Positions 33,904 through 42,192 of a DNA stretch of 64,000 nt are shown piece after piece. Within the stretch, counting starts at the first letter, position 1; every line of letters begins with the position of its first letter. The notes beneath the pieces are model-generated. The model was given only the letters and a program-made list of their open reading frames with translations, was not told the origin of the DNA and did no database searches. The DNA comes from JAOTZA01 sp965224065 (GTDB taxonomy: Bacteria > Acidobacteriota > Thermoanaerobaculia > Multivoradales > JAHEKO01), in contig CBDCYF010000005.1 of the NCBI GenBank assembly GCA_965224065.1, positions 2,480,001 through 2,544,000 of the forward strand, written 5' to 3'. The position numbers were made by a program, and so were the translations under genes.

Positions 33904-34353
33904 ATGAACGACACCGATTGGATGCGCCAGGCCCTTACCCTGGCCACCCGAGCGGCCGAGGCCGGAGAGGTTCCGGTCGGAGCGCTGGTCGTCCGGGAAG
34001 GCGAGGTCATCGGCCGTGGTCGCAATCGGCGCGAAGAAAACCGCGACCCCTTGGCCCACGCCGAGCTCGAGGCGATCTCCGAGGCGGCCCGTGTTGAGGG
34101 CGATTGGAGGCTCTCTGCGGCGACCCTCTACGTGACGCTCGAGCCCTGCGCGATGTGTGCCGGAGCCCTCGTCAACAGCCGGGTCGAGAGGCTAGTGTTT
34201 GGCGCGAGCGACCCAAAGGCCGGTTTTTGCGGTAGCTTGGGCGATCTGGCGCGGGACCCGCGCCTCAACCACCGGCTGGAAGTGACCGGTGGCGTCCTGG
34301 CCGAGGAATGCGGCAAAATCCTGAGCGATTTCTTTGCCCGGCTCCGCGGCTAG
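33904..34353 (+). CDS. tadA: tRNA-specific adenosine deaminase TadA
   Basis: 149 aa, ATG at 33904. Zinc/catalytic motifs AHAELEAI (His and catalytic Glu) and TLEPCAMCAGAL (PCxxC). EVPVGALVV and FGASDPKAGFCGS are further family marks. It converts A34 to inosine in tRNA-Arg(ACG). It is divergent from ffs-dnaX, and a TAGACT -10-like word occurs near 33848. Confidence 0.97.
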   Translation: MNDTDWMRQALTLATRAAEAGEVPVGALVVREGEVIGRGRNRREENRDPLAHAELEAISEAARVEGDWRLSAATLYVTLEPCAMCAGALVNSRVERLVFGASDPKAGFCGSLGDLARDPRLNHRLEVTGGVLAEECGKILSDFFARLRG

Positions 34354-34378
34354 GCAGGTTCTTTCTCAGCAGATCTTC

Positions 34379-34562
<184 letters not shown>

Positions 34563-34639
34563 CAAGTAAACGGCGTCGAGGCTGGTCCGCGGGTTGCAGC
34601 GAATCCCACAAAATGGATTGGCGTCGAGGTTTACCTTTT

Positions 34640-34667
34640 GAAGCGGCCGGCGCCTCTGCCGGCCGTC
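34640..34667 (+). repeat. GC-rich hairpin repeat, copy 1
   Basis: 28-nt block with inverted arms CGGCCGGC and GCCGGCCG, identical to 34979-35006 (offset 339). It precedes tRNA copy 2 just as its twin precedes the decayed copy. Confidence 0.85.
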
Positions 34668-34719
34668 TGGAGCCCAGGCACGCGAAGATCGAAGAGATGA
34701 TTGTCTATAGACCGAGAAC

Positions 34720-34809
34720 GGAGAGGTGCCGGAGTGGTCGAACGGGGCGGTCTCGAAAACCGTTGACCGTGCAAGCGGTCCGTGGGTTCGAATCCCACCC
34801 TCTCCGCCA
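34720..34809 (+). tRNA. tRNA-Ser (CGA anticodon)
   Basis: 90 nt including CCA. Acceptor GGAGAGG/CCTCTCC is identical to the first gene. Anticodon loop CTCGAAA, long variable arm, and the same T-arm and 3' flank as the GGA gene. It arose by tandem duplication of a unit of about 340 nt. Confidence 0.96.
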
Positions 34810-34902
34810 AACGCTCCTTGGCAGTCGCGTTTGTCCAAGAGTCTGGGATCTCGGGGATCAACGACCGGATTTCATCCGGTCGTTGATTGCAGCGAATCCC
34901 AC
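34780..34902 (+). repeat. tRNA-Ser flanking direct repeat, copy 2
   Basis: Near-identical copy of 34440-34562, differing at only about two positions just after the tRNA. It includes the second stem-loop (34860-34884). Confidence 0.9.
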
Positions 34903-34978
34903 CCAAGGGGATTAATACCAAGTGCGGCCCCAGGGGATCAGGACCCGGACAAGGTCCGGCCTCGGGCATCGGCGAATT

Positions 34979-35006
34979 GAAGCGGCCGGCGCCTCTGCCG
35001 GCCGTC
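34979..35006 (+). repeat. GC-rich hairpin repeat, copy 2
   Basis: Identical to 34640-34667. It shows that the third repeat unit still retains its upstream part. Confidence 0.85.
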
Positions 35007-35061
35007 GGGAGCCGATCTCGCGAAGATCGCAGAGTTTTGCTTGTGGACCTTGTGGACCGAG

Positions 35062-35135
35062 GGCGGAAGGTGCCGGGGTGGTCGAATGGGGGGCCTTGAA
35101 AACCATTGGCGGTACAAGTGCTAAAAATCCCACTT
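35062..35135 (+). pseudogene. Decayed tRNA-Ser (third tandem copy, UGA-like)
   Basis: It aligns with the CGA tRNA through GGTGCCGG-GTGGTCGAA and an anticodon-like loop CTTGAAA. The variable arm and T-arm are eroded (CTAAAAATCCCACTT replaces the GGTTCGAAT region), and the 3' acceptor strand and CCA are missing. It lies 344 nt after copy 2. It probably descends from a tRNA-Ser reading UCA. Confidence 0.75.
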
Positions 35136-35291
35136 AATACACGCTTTTTTCAGCCGGAGTTGATCAGAATTTTTTGCTTCGTTAAACGCTTATCCGACCT
35201 ACACGCAACTATCTACAGTAGATTGAAGGCGCGTCCGCGGGTGTAGCAACCGGCCGGGGCAAAAAGAGCCCCGATGCTACGCTTTTGCGGT
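35136..35291. other. AT-richer spacer before the sigma factor gene
   Basis: 156 nt without a gene (part of the roughly 480-nt gap after the second tRNA). It contains runs of T (35145-35150, 35172-35177), a short dyad ATCTACAGTAGAT (35211-35223) and a GGGGC-N7-GCCCC stem-loop (35256-35272) just before the sigma factor start. The promoter for the sigma-kinase pair should be here. Confidence 0.4.
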
Positions 35292-35972
35292 ATGTCCGGC
35301 ATCGAGGAGCACGACATCACCGGCCTGCTCGAGCGTTGGCAAGGCGGCGACGACCGGGCTGCGGAGGCTCTTTTTTCAGCGACCTACCAGACGCTCAGAA
35401 GGATCGCGGTTGATTCGATGCGCGGTCAGTCCCCCGACCACACCCTGCAACCAACGGCCGTTGTCCACGAGGCGTACTGTCGCCTCGTTGCCCAAAGAGA
35501 GTGGGGCTGGAAGAATCGCCGCCACTTCTATCGCATCGCCGCGAGGATGATGCGGCGAGTGCTCGTCGACCACGCTCGGAAAAGCGGGCGGATCAAACGG
35601 GGCGGCCACATGGTCAGGGTTCCGTTGAGAGAGGTTCGCGACACAAAGGACATCCTCGGGGATCCGGTAGAAGTGCTGGCGCTGGATCGAGCCCTGGCGA
35701 AACTGTCGGCCGATGACGCTAGGCAGGCGGTGGTCGTCGAGCTACGTTTCTTCGCCGGCCTTCGACTCCGCGAGGTAGCCGAGGTGCTTGGATGTTCCGT
35801 TCCCACCGTGACGCGGAGTTGGAGGGCCGCGAGAGCGCGCCTTTACAAAGCCCTCCGGGAGGAGCGACGCGATGGCTCAAAAAAACTGGAGGAAGGTACA
35901 ACAGATCTTCCACGCCGTGAGGGAGGCCTCGGGCCCAACCGGCCCACTCCTCGACAGCCTCTGCTCGGGTGA
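35292..35972 (+). CDS. ECF-family RNA polymerase sigma factor
   Basis: 226 aa from the ATG at 35292; an ATG at 35274 would add six residues. The sigma-2 region is ITGLLERWQGGDDRAAEALFSATYQTLRRIA with the linker HTLQPTAVVHEAYCRLV. The sigma-4 helix-turn-helix is ELRFFAGLRLREVAEVLGCSVPTVTRSWRAARARLY. It resembles the TIGR02999 group common beside Ser/Thr kinases in Acidobacteria and Planctomycetes. The coding region runs 101 nt into the kinase gene. The sequence after about 35870 has no sigma-like character, so the long overlap probably reflects relaxed C-terminal constraint or translational coupling. Confidence 0.9.
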   Translation: MSGIEEHDITGLLERWQGGDDRAAEALFSATYQTLRRIAVDSMRGQSPDHTLQPTAVVHEAYCRLVAQREWGWKNRRHFYRIAARMMRRVLVDHARKSGRIKRGGHMVRVPLREVRDTKDILGDPVEVLALDRALAKLSADDARQAVVVELRFFAGLRLREVAEVLGCSVPTVTRSWRAARARLYKALREERRDGSKKLEEGTTDLPRREGGLGPNRPTPRQPLLG

Positions 35973-38616
35973 TGAGGGCCTGCGGCGGCAAGTAGAAGAG
36001 CTTTTGAGCGCCGATGTCGAGGCGGGTCGATTTCTCGAGCCTCGGACTGTCGCAAAGGATCTTGGCTCGGGTGACGCGCTCCTGCCCGGCGCGACGGTGG
36101 GCCCCTACCGGATCCTCACAGAGCTCGGGCGCGGCGGCATGAGCTCGGTTTATCTCGCCGAGCGAGTCCATGCGGACTATGCGCGCGGGGTCGCGCTAAA
36201 GCTGGTACGGAGCGGCGTAGAAAGAGAGTCCTCCCTTCGCTTTCTGGATGAATGCCGCATCCTCGCGAGCTTCAACCACCCCAACATTGCCGCTTTTCTC
36301 GACACGGGCACGACCGGCGATGGGCGCCCTTACATCGTTATGGAGCTGATCGAGGGGACGCCGATTGACACCTACTGTGACGAGAATGCTCTGAGCATCG
36401 ACGAACGTCTGGTTCTCTTTCGCGATCTCTGCACCGCCGTGCACTACGCCCATCGGCACTTGATCGTGCATCGAGACATCAAGCCGAGCAATGTGCTGGT
36501 GACGGCAGAGGGGGTGCTGAAACTGTTGGATTTCGGCATCGCCAAACCACTCGACTCGGATCTCCTGGATCGAGAGCGGGAGCTGACCCATGCGGGGGCG
36601 CAACCGATGACGCCTCGCTATTGCAGCCCGGAGCAGGTTCGAGGAGAGCCGATCACGGTTTCGACCGACATCTACTTGCTCGGTCTGCTGTTGTACAAAT
36701 TGTTGGTCGGCAAGCTTCCCCCACACCATCCTGCTCTTGGCGAGTCGTCTGCGGAGACGCCCAGGCCGAGCGCGGTCGTAAAGACGGGCGACACTTCAGC
36801 AACCGGTAGGGGTGGGCCGGCCAATGGTGACATACAACAGTTGGCCCGAGCCAAAGCTACGAGTCGTCTTCGCCGGAAATTGGAGGGAGATCTTGACCAG
36901 ATGGTCCTCATGGCGATGCGGGAAGAGCCGGAAAGGCGCTACGAGTCGGCCGAGCAGTTTGCCGACGATGTGAACCGGCACCTAAACGCACTCCCCGTCC
37001 GGGCGAGAGACGAGTCTGTCGGGTACAGGCTCCGGAAGTTCCTATTTCGCAATAGGGTTCTGGTGGGAGCGACGACGACGTTCGTGTTGATGGTGCTTGG
37101 CTTTGGTGTGGCCATGGCATGGCAGGCAAACAGGATCGCAGAGGCGCGCGATCGGGCGGAGAAAGAGCAGGCCAAAGCCGAACAAGTTTCTACCCTACTG
37201 TTTGATCTCTTTGGGGCAACGGATCCGGTCGTTGCCAAAGGGGAGCTCGTGACAGCCAAAGACCTCCTTGAAAGGGGAACCGCACGAGTGCAGGCCGAGC
37301 TCCACCAGCAGCCGGAGATCCAGGCAACGGCTCTCGCGACAATTGGAAGGGTCTATCAAGAGCTAGGGCTTCACCGCCGGGCAGAACCTCTTCTCGAAGA
37401 GGCCCTTGATCTTCGCAAAGTGACGTTGGGGAAGTGGCACCCGGACACGGCTTCGAGTCTCGCTGCATTGGGACGAGCGAGAAGCGAGCTTGGGGAGTAC
37501 GAAAAGGCCCAGGCGCTGTTCGAGGAGGCGCTCAAAGTGAGGCGCGCGATCTCGGTCGGGCCAACCCGCGAAGAGGCGGAAAGCCTGCATGACCTCGGAG
37601 TGGTGCATTGGCGTCGCGGCGACTACGAGCCTGCGGTGTCGTTTCTCCGTGAGGCACTCGTTCGCCAGCGCCAGCTACTCGACGAAGCACATCCTCGAGT
37701 AGCTTCGAGCCTCAACCAGTTGGGCGTGGTCTTGAATGAGCGGGGCGAACACCTGGAGGCCGAAAGGGCGCATCGGGAGGCGTTAGCGATCCGGAGGTCG
37801 GTGCTTGAGACGGATCATCCGGACATTGCCGAGAGCGAGAGCAACCTGGCTTATGTGCTTGGCATCCTAGGTCGGGTTCAGGAATCCGAGCGGTTGTTTG
37901 AAGAGTCGCTCGAATTGCGAACGAAAGTGTACGGAGCCGCGCACCCGGCGACGGCCAATACCCAACATTCATGGGCGATCATTCTCATGAGAACGGGCCG
38001 TCCCGCCGAGGCAGAAAACCTCTTTCGGAGCGCCCTGGCGACAAGACGAAAGCTGTTTGGGACAACACATCCCGCCCATGCCGCAACCCTCTCTGCCTTG
38101 GCCGAGGCGTTGCATCAGCAGGAGAAGCTCGTCGAAGCCGCCCGTCTTTATGAAGAGAGCATTGCCTTAGGAACAAGGATGGTCGGGCCTGCTCATCCGG
38201 CGATCGCTTTTCCAATGACTGCATATGGCCGGCTTTTAGTACAACAGGGAAAACTGAACCAAGCCGAGAGAATCCTCCGCCAGGCCCTCCAACTCCGGCA
38301 GGAGGGGTTGCCTCCCGGCAGCCCCCTCACCGCAGAAGTGAAGGGAATTCTGGGTGATTGTCTTCTTGCGCGTGGCCAGGTTTCCGAGGCCGAAGAATTG
38401 CTTCTCGCTAGCCATGATGTTCTTGGCGAGATGACTCCTCCTTTGGAGCCTGAACTCGGCGCTGTGCGCCGTGCACTCGTAGAACTCTACGAAAAAACCA
38501 ACCGCTCAACGGAAGCTTCGGAGTATCGAGCACTTCTAGATGGCCCACCGACCGCGCCTGCAGGCGCATCCAGTGTGTTTCCCTCAGAGGCTGCTACGGA
38601 TCGAACCGACCCTTGA
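35872..38616 (+). CDS. Membrane Ser/Thr protein kinase with periplasmic/C-terminal TPR repeats
   Basis: 914 aa, ATG at 35872. An N-terminal helical segment (1-75) of the type seen in acidobacterial kinases. The kinase domain (79-370) has GRGGMSSVYLAE, VAIK-like Lys110, HRDIKPSNVL (Asp202), DFG at 220-222 and RYCSPEQVRGE. One transmembrane helix lies at about 396-417 and a coiled-coil segment at 420-440. From about 455 to 860 there are repeated 42-residue TPR-like units (AEPLLEEALDLRKVTLGKWHP and similar, each ending in HP). The TPR part resembles FxSxx/kinesin-light-chain repeats. Probably it senses or scaffolds an envelope signal and acts on the overlapping ECF sigma pathway. Confidence 0.95.
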   Translation: MAQKNWRKVQQIFHAVREASGPTGPLLDSLCSGDEGLRRQVEELLSADVEAGRFLEPRTVAKDLGSGDALLPGATVGPYRILTELGRGGMSSVYLAERVHADYARGVALKLVRSGVERESSLRFLDECRILASFNHPNIAAFLDTGTTGDGRPYIVMELIEGTPIDTYCDENALSIDERLVLFRDLCTAVHYAHRHLIVHRDIKPSNVLVTAEGVLKLLDFGIAKPLDSDLLDRERELTHAGAQPMTPRYCSPEQVRGEPITVSTDIYLLGLLLYKLLVGKLPPHHPALGESSAETPRPSAVVKTGDTSATGRGGPANGDIQQLARAKATSRLRRKLEGDLDQMVLMAMREEPERRYESAEQFADDVNRHLNALPVRARDESVGYRLRKFLFRNRVLVGATTTFVLMVLGFGVAMAWQANRIAEARDRAEKEQAKAEQVSTLLFDLFGATDPVVAKGELVTAKDLLERGTARVQAELHQQPEIQATALATIGRVYQELGLHRRAEPLLEEALDLRKVTLGKWHPDTASSLAALGRARSELGEYEKAQALFEEALKVRRAISVGPTREEAESLHDLGVVHWRRGDYEPAVSFLREALVRQRQLLDEAHPRVASSLNQLGVVLNERGEHLEAERAHREALAIRRSVLETDHPDIAESESNLAYVLGILGRVQESERLFEESLELRTKVYGAAHPATANTQHSWAIILMRTGRPAEAENLFRSALATRRKLFGTTHPAHAATLSALAEALHQQEKLVEAARLYEESIALGTRMVGPAHPAIAFPMTAYGRLLVQQGKLNQAERILRQALQLRQEGLPPGSPLTAEVKGILGDCLLARGQVSEAEELLLASHDVLGEMTPPLEPELGAVRRALVELYEKTNRSTEASEYRALLDGPPTAPAGASSVFPSEAATDRTDP

Positions 38617-38737
38617 CCTTTTCCCCTATCTTTCGCAAAATGCAGTGTTTGGGCGGTCAGGCCCTCGAACGAGCGACTCCAGAATCTACCGGCCGCGCCC
38701 AGATCTCTAACCCAAAAGACAATTCAGGACGGGAAAC

Positions 38738-38872
38738 GTGAAACGTACATTCCAGCCCAATAATCGACGCCGGAAGAAGAGGCACGGGTTTCGCGCGCGG
38801 ATGCGCACGCGTCAAGGCCGCGCCATCATCAGACGCCGGCGGAGAAAGGGCCGGTCGCGCCTGACCGCCTAG
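38738..38872 (+). CDS. rpmH: 50S ribosomal protein L34
   Basis: 44 aa, GTG at 38738, too short for most gene callers. It reads VKRTFQPNNRRRKKRHGF and then RMRTRQGRAIIRRRRRKGR, the near-invariant bL34 sequence. It heads the plus-strand rpmH-rnpA-yidD-yidC-jag row. Confidence 0.97.
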   Translation: MKRTFQPNNRRRKKRHGFRARMRTRQGRAIIRRRRRKGRSRLTA

Positions 38873-38913
38873 AGAAGAGAGGGCGGCGAGCTTCCTCTCG
38901 TCCCGATGAGTCT

Positions 38914-39255
38914 CTGGCGCCGCGCGAGCGGCTTCGGAGGCGGCCGGACTTCGAGCGCTGTTACAAGGGCGGTCGCCGGCAGCACGGCAGTTTCTGCACT
39001 CTGTTTGTGGTTCCCAATCAGACCGAGGGGCCGCGGATAGGGATGACGGTGAGTCGCCGAGTGGGGGGTGCGGTGACGCGCAACCGGGTCCGGCGGCGAA
39101 TCAGAGAGATTTATCGTCGATGGAACGAGCGAGAGCGGTTGCCTGCGGTGGACTTGGTGTTTCACGCCAAGCCGGCGGCGGGCCAGGCGGAGTTTCGCGA
39201 TTTCGAACGGGAGATCGAGAGGCTGCTTCGCAGGGTATTGCGGAGCGAGACGTAG
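38914..39255 (+). CDS. rnpA: Ribonuclease P protein component, apparent CTG start
   Basis: 113 aa if begun at the CTG at 38914, giving (M)APRERLRRRPDFERCYKGG, the normal RnpA N-terminus and length. The family signature RNRVRRRIREIYRR and GMTVSRRVGGAVTRNRV are present. In-frame sequence is open back to 38764, inside rpmH, yet contains no ATG, GTG or TTG before the GTG at 39007. That GTG would delete the substrate-binding N-terminal third. An ATG at 38906 is in another frame. CTG initiation, or translation from within rpmH as described for Thermus, or a sequencing frameshift, are the options. The protein binds RNase P RNA for tRNA 5' maturation. Confidence 0.9.
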   Translation: MAPRERLRRRPDFERCYKGGRRQHGSFCTLFVVPNQTEGPRIGMTVSRRVGGAVTRNRVRRRIREIYRRWNERERLPAVDLVFHAKPAAGQAEFRDFEREIERLLRRVLRSET

Positions 39256-39257
39256 GC

Positions 39258-39467
39258 CTGGCGGCCCGGCTGGCGGTCGGCCTGTTGGCTGGCTACAAGC
39301 GCTTTCTTTCGCCTCTTCTCCCCAAAGCCTGCCGCTTTACGCCGAGCTGTTCGGTCTACGCCCGTGAAGCCATCCTCAAGTACGGTTTTCTGAAAGGGTC
39401 GGCCAAGGGACTCGGCCGGCTGCTGCGTTGTCACCCGTTTCACCCGGGTGGTGTAGACCATCCCTAG
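39258..39467 (+). CDS. yidD: Membrane protein insertion efficiency factor YidD, apparent CTG start
   Basis: 69 aa from the CTG at 39258, 2 nt after the rnpA stop. It reads LAARLAVGLLAGYKRFLSPLL then CRFTPSCSVYAREAI and LGRLLRCHPFHPGG, the conserved YidD core with its three cysteines. The only ATG in frame (39120) lies deep inside rnpA and would add a non-homologous arginine-rich leader. A TTG at 39282 leaves only three residues before the core. Placement between rnpA and yidC is standard. Confidence 0.9.
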   Translation: MAARLAVGLLAGYKRFLSPLLPKACRFTPSCSVYAREAILKYGFLKGSAKGLGRLLRCHPFHPGGVDHP

Positions 39468-39485
39468 TCTCGGAGCTGTTCGAAC

Positions 39486-41285
39486 TTGGATACCAAGAGA
39501 TTTCTTCTGGCCGTTGCCTTGTCGCTGGCCGTCTTGATCGGCTGGCAGGCCCTCTTTCCACCGGAGCCTTCGGCACCACCTAGCGGCGAGGGCACCCGGG
39601 CCGGGGCCGAAACGGCCAGCCCCGCCGAGTCGTCCGGGGCCGTTTCGGGGAGCCATGGCGCCGACCAAGGCCCGCGTGACGGAGGGTTCGGCGCGGAGCC
39701 CCAAACCGGCGAAAGCACTCCCCCACCGAGCGAGCCCCAGCCGGTCGAGCGAGTCGCGGCAGAGCGCGAACAGGAGTTTGTGATCCAGCGTGGCGCGAGT
39801 CGAGCCGTCTTCACCAACCGGGGCGCCCAGCTCGTCTCGTTCGAGCTCCAGAACCACCCGGGGTCGGCGGGTGGCGTGGTGGATCTGGTCCGCAAGCGCG
39901 CCGACGGAGCGTTTCCCTTTGCGATCACGGACCCCGCGGGCCGCCCGGGTCCGCTGGTGGACGTCTTGTGGGCCGGCGAGCAAAAGAGCTTTGACGATGG
40001 GGCCGAGAGCCTGCGGTTTGAGTATTCGGGCCCGGAGGGGCGCGCCACCAAGAGCTTCCTCTTCGATGACGACGGGACGTTCCAGGTCTCGATCTCGGTC
40101 TCGGACGGGGCGCCCTGGGGTGTTCTCTACGGCCCGGGTCTGCGCAACCCGACCCGCCAGGAGGCCGAGAGCCGTTTTGCCGGCCGCTCGGCGGTCTACA
40201 ACCGCGCGGGGGAGATCGAGAGGGTCGACTCTCTGCGCCAGAACGAGCCCGAGCTTGTGCCGGGCACGGGGCTGCGCTGGATCGGTCTCCAGGACACATA
40301 TTTTCTGAGCGGCTGGATCGCCGATTCCGAGCGGCCGCTCCGTGAGGCCGCTCTCTACCCGCTGGCGGTCCGTTCGGATGCCGACGGCCGGATCGAGGCA
40401 GTCACGAGAATCGAGGCGGATCGCGATCTCGCGGATGGCGAAAAGGACCTGCCTCGCGAGCAGCTACTGGTCCTGGTCTCCTCGGACAGTGATTTGGTCG
40501 GCCGTGCGTATTGGGGCGCCAAGGAGTACGACCGTCTGGCCTCGCTCCCCTACGGTCTCGAGCGTACGGTCAACCTCGGGTTCTTCAGCGTCATCGCGCG
40601 TCCGCTTCTTTGGGGGCTACGGTGGATCTACTACAACGTGATCCACAACTACGGCTGGGCCATTGTCCTGATGACGTTGATCATCCGGATCCTGCTCTTC
40701 CCGCTCACCCACAAGAGCTTTGTGTCGATGCAGAAGATGCAGCAGCTCAACCCCAAGATGCAGGCGATCCGGCAGAAGTACCGCGCTCGGCTCAAGGACA
40801 AAAAGGGGCGGCCGAACGTCGATGTGCAGCGCAAGATGAACGAAGAGATCATGGGGTTGTACAAGTCCGAGGGCGTCAACCCGGCCGGTGGCTGCCTGCC
40901 GATGATCCTGCAGATCCCGGTCTTTTTTGCCTTCTACAACCTGCTGAGCTCGGCGATCGAGCTGCGCCACGCGCCCTGGATCCTGTGGATCAAGGATCTC
41001 TCGGCGATGGATCCCTATTACTTCCTGCCGGTTTTTATGGGTGCGTGCATGTTGGTTCAGCAGAAGATGATGCCGGCGACCGGCGAGCCGATGCAACGGC
41101 GCATCATGATGCTGATGCCTTTTTTCATCACTTTTATCTGTCTCAAACTACCGAGCGGCTTGGCCCTTTACTGGGCTACGAGCAACCTTCTGGGGATCGC
41201 GCAGCAGGGCTACTACAGCCGGCTGCGAAAACAGAACGGATCGGAAGACGCTGGCTCGGGCGCTTCCAAAAAAGACAAGAAGTAG
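39486..41285 (+). CDS. yidC: Membrane protein insertase YidC
   Basis: 599 aa, TTG start at 39486, 18 nt after yidD. First transmembrane helix residues 5-24 (RFLLAVALSLAVLIGWQALF), a Pro/Ala-rich periplasmic linker, and a large beta-sandwich P1 domain (about 95-350). The conserved insertase core (365-590) includes YGWAIVLMTLIIRILLFPLT, the cytosolic hairpin QLNPKMQAIR, and PAGGCLPMILQIPVFFAFYNLL. It inserts and folds inner-membrane proteins with or without Sec. The Gram-negative P1 domain supports a diderm host. Confidence 0.97.
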   Translation: MDTKRFLLAVALSLAVLIGWQALFPPEPSAPPSGEGTRAGAETASPAESSGAVSGSHGADQGPRDGGFGAEPQTGESTPPPSEPQPVERVAAEREQEFVIQRGASRAVFTNRGAQLVSFELQNHPGSAGGVVDLVRKRADGAFPFAITDPAGRPGPLVDVLWAGEQKSFDDGAESLRFEYSGPEGRATKSFLFDDDGTFQVSISVSDGAPWGVLYGPGLRNPTRQEAESRFAGRSAVYNRAGEIERVDSLRQNEPELVPGTGLRWIGLQDTYFLSGWIADSERPLREAALYPLAVRSDADGRIEAVTRIEADRDLADGEKDLPREQLLVLVSSDSDLVGRAYWGAKEYDRLASLPYGLERTVNLGFFSVIARPLLWGLRWIYYNVIHNYGWAIVLMTLIIRILLFPLTHKSFVSMQKMQQLNPKMQAIRQKYRARLKDKKGRPNVDVQRKMNEEIMGLYKSEGVNPAGGCLPMILQIPVFFAFYNLLSSAIELRHAPWILWIKDLSAMDPYYFLPVFMGACMLVQQKMMPATGEPMQRRIMMLMPFFITFICLKLPSGLALYWATSNLLGIAQQGYYSRLRKQNGSEDAGSGASKKDKK

Positions 41286-41292
41286 GGTGCCC

Positions 41293-42111
41293 ATGACGAA
41301 CAAAAAGTTCTTCTCCGGAAACTCGGTCAAGCAGGCGGTCCTTCAGGCGGCCCGGCATTTTCAATTGGCGCCCGAGGAGGTGGCTTACAAAGAGGTCGAG
41401 CGGCGCCACGGGTTTCTCAAGGTGCGCCGCCGGGCGGTCATCGCCGTAGACCTCGATCAGCCTCGACGTCCCCTCGACGAGGCCCCGCCCCCCGAGCCGG
41501 CGTCGGCCGAAGGGCCCGCTGTGGTGGATCTCGACGGCGTGGCATCCGAAGCCGAGACCGAGGCGCTTCCGGTCCAGCGGGAGCCGCTTGCGGAAGGGTT
41601 CGCGACCGAGGCGGCCGCAGAGGACGTCGCGGAGCCGGAAGCGCCGGCGAGCTTCTCGGGCGACCGAACCGAGGCGGCCGAGGAGGCCATTCGGCGCCTG
41701 CTTGCGCTCGGTGGGCTCGATCTCGGGTGCGAGGTGAAAGAAGGTGACGAGGGGCTGGAGGTCGAGCTGCGAGGAGACGACGAGGATCTTCTGCTCGACG
41801 ACCGCGGACGGATTCTGATGTCGATTCAGCATCTTTTGCCACGGTTGATGCGGGGCCTGACCGGCGAGTCGGTTCCCTGTGCGGTTGACAGCGACAACTT
41901 TCACGAGATCCGCGCCGAGCAGCTCCGACACCTGGCCCAGCGGGTCGCCGGCGAGGTCCGGGACAGCGAGCGGAGCCAGATCCTGGAGCCGATGGCCCCG
42001 GATGAGCGCCGGATCGTCCATCTGACCCTCGCCGATGATCCGGCGGTCGAAACGGTCAGTCAGGGCAACGGTTTGTTCAAACGCGTCCAGGTGCGCCCGA
42101 ACCGGAGCTAG
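41293..42111 (+). CDS. jag: RNA-binding protein Jag/KhpB/EloR
   Basis: 272 aa from the ATG at 41293; a GTG at 41287 is alternative. The Jag-N domain (1-50) starts TNKKFFSGNSVKQAVLQAA. An acidic linker (50-115) leads to a KH domain (about 120-190, LLLDDRGRILMSIQHLLPRL). A C-terminal R3H domain follows (190-260, EIRAEQLRHLAQRV and MAPDERRIVHLTLADDP). In Gram-positives KhpB with KhpA binds RNA and controls elongation. Here it follows yidC, the usual order. A strong hairpin after it likely ends the transcript. Confidence 0.95.
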   Translation: MTNKKFFSGNSVKQAVLQAARHFQLAPEEVAYKEVERRHGFLKVRRRAVIAVDLDQPRRPLDEAPPPEPASAEGPAVVDLDGVASEAETEALPVQREPLAEGFATEAAAEDVAEPEAPASFSGDRTEAAEEAIRRLLALGGLDLGCEVKEGDEGLEVELRGDDEDLLLDDRGRILMSIQHLLPRLMRGLTGESVPCAVDSDNFHEIRAEQLRHLAQRVAGEVRDSERSQILEPMAPDERRIVHLTLADDPAVETVSQGNGLFKRVQVRPNRS

Positions 42112-42123
42112 GCTGCTGATCTC

Positions 42124-42181
42124 TAGGCCGCTCTTCTCACCAGCGTTCGGCGCAGTAGAAGGTTGGTGAGAAGGCGGCCTA
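42124..42181. terminator. Large hairpin between convergent genes (bidirectional terminator)
   Basis: TAGGCCGC (42124-42131) pairs with GCGGCCTA (42174-42181), and TTCTCACCA (42134-42142) pairs with TGGTGAGAA (42164-42172). Seventeen paired bases surround a loop of about 20 nt. It lies between the jag stop and the end of the minus-strand LAGLIDADG-like gene. Confidence 0.7.
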
Positions 42182-42192
42182 GGCCAAACCGT

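Noticed and set aside
35062..35135. Third functional tRNA-Ser
   Set aside because: T-arm, variable arm and 3' acceptor strand are degraded; treated as pseudogene.
38906..38908. ATG at 38906 as the rnpA start
   Set aside because: It lies in a different reading frame from the conserved RnpA sequence.
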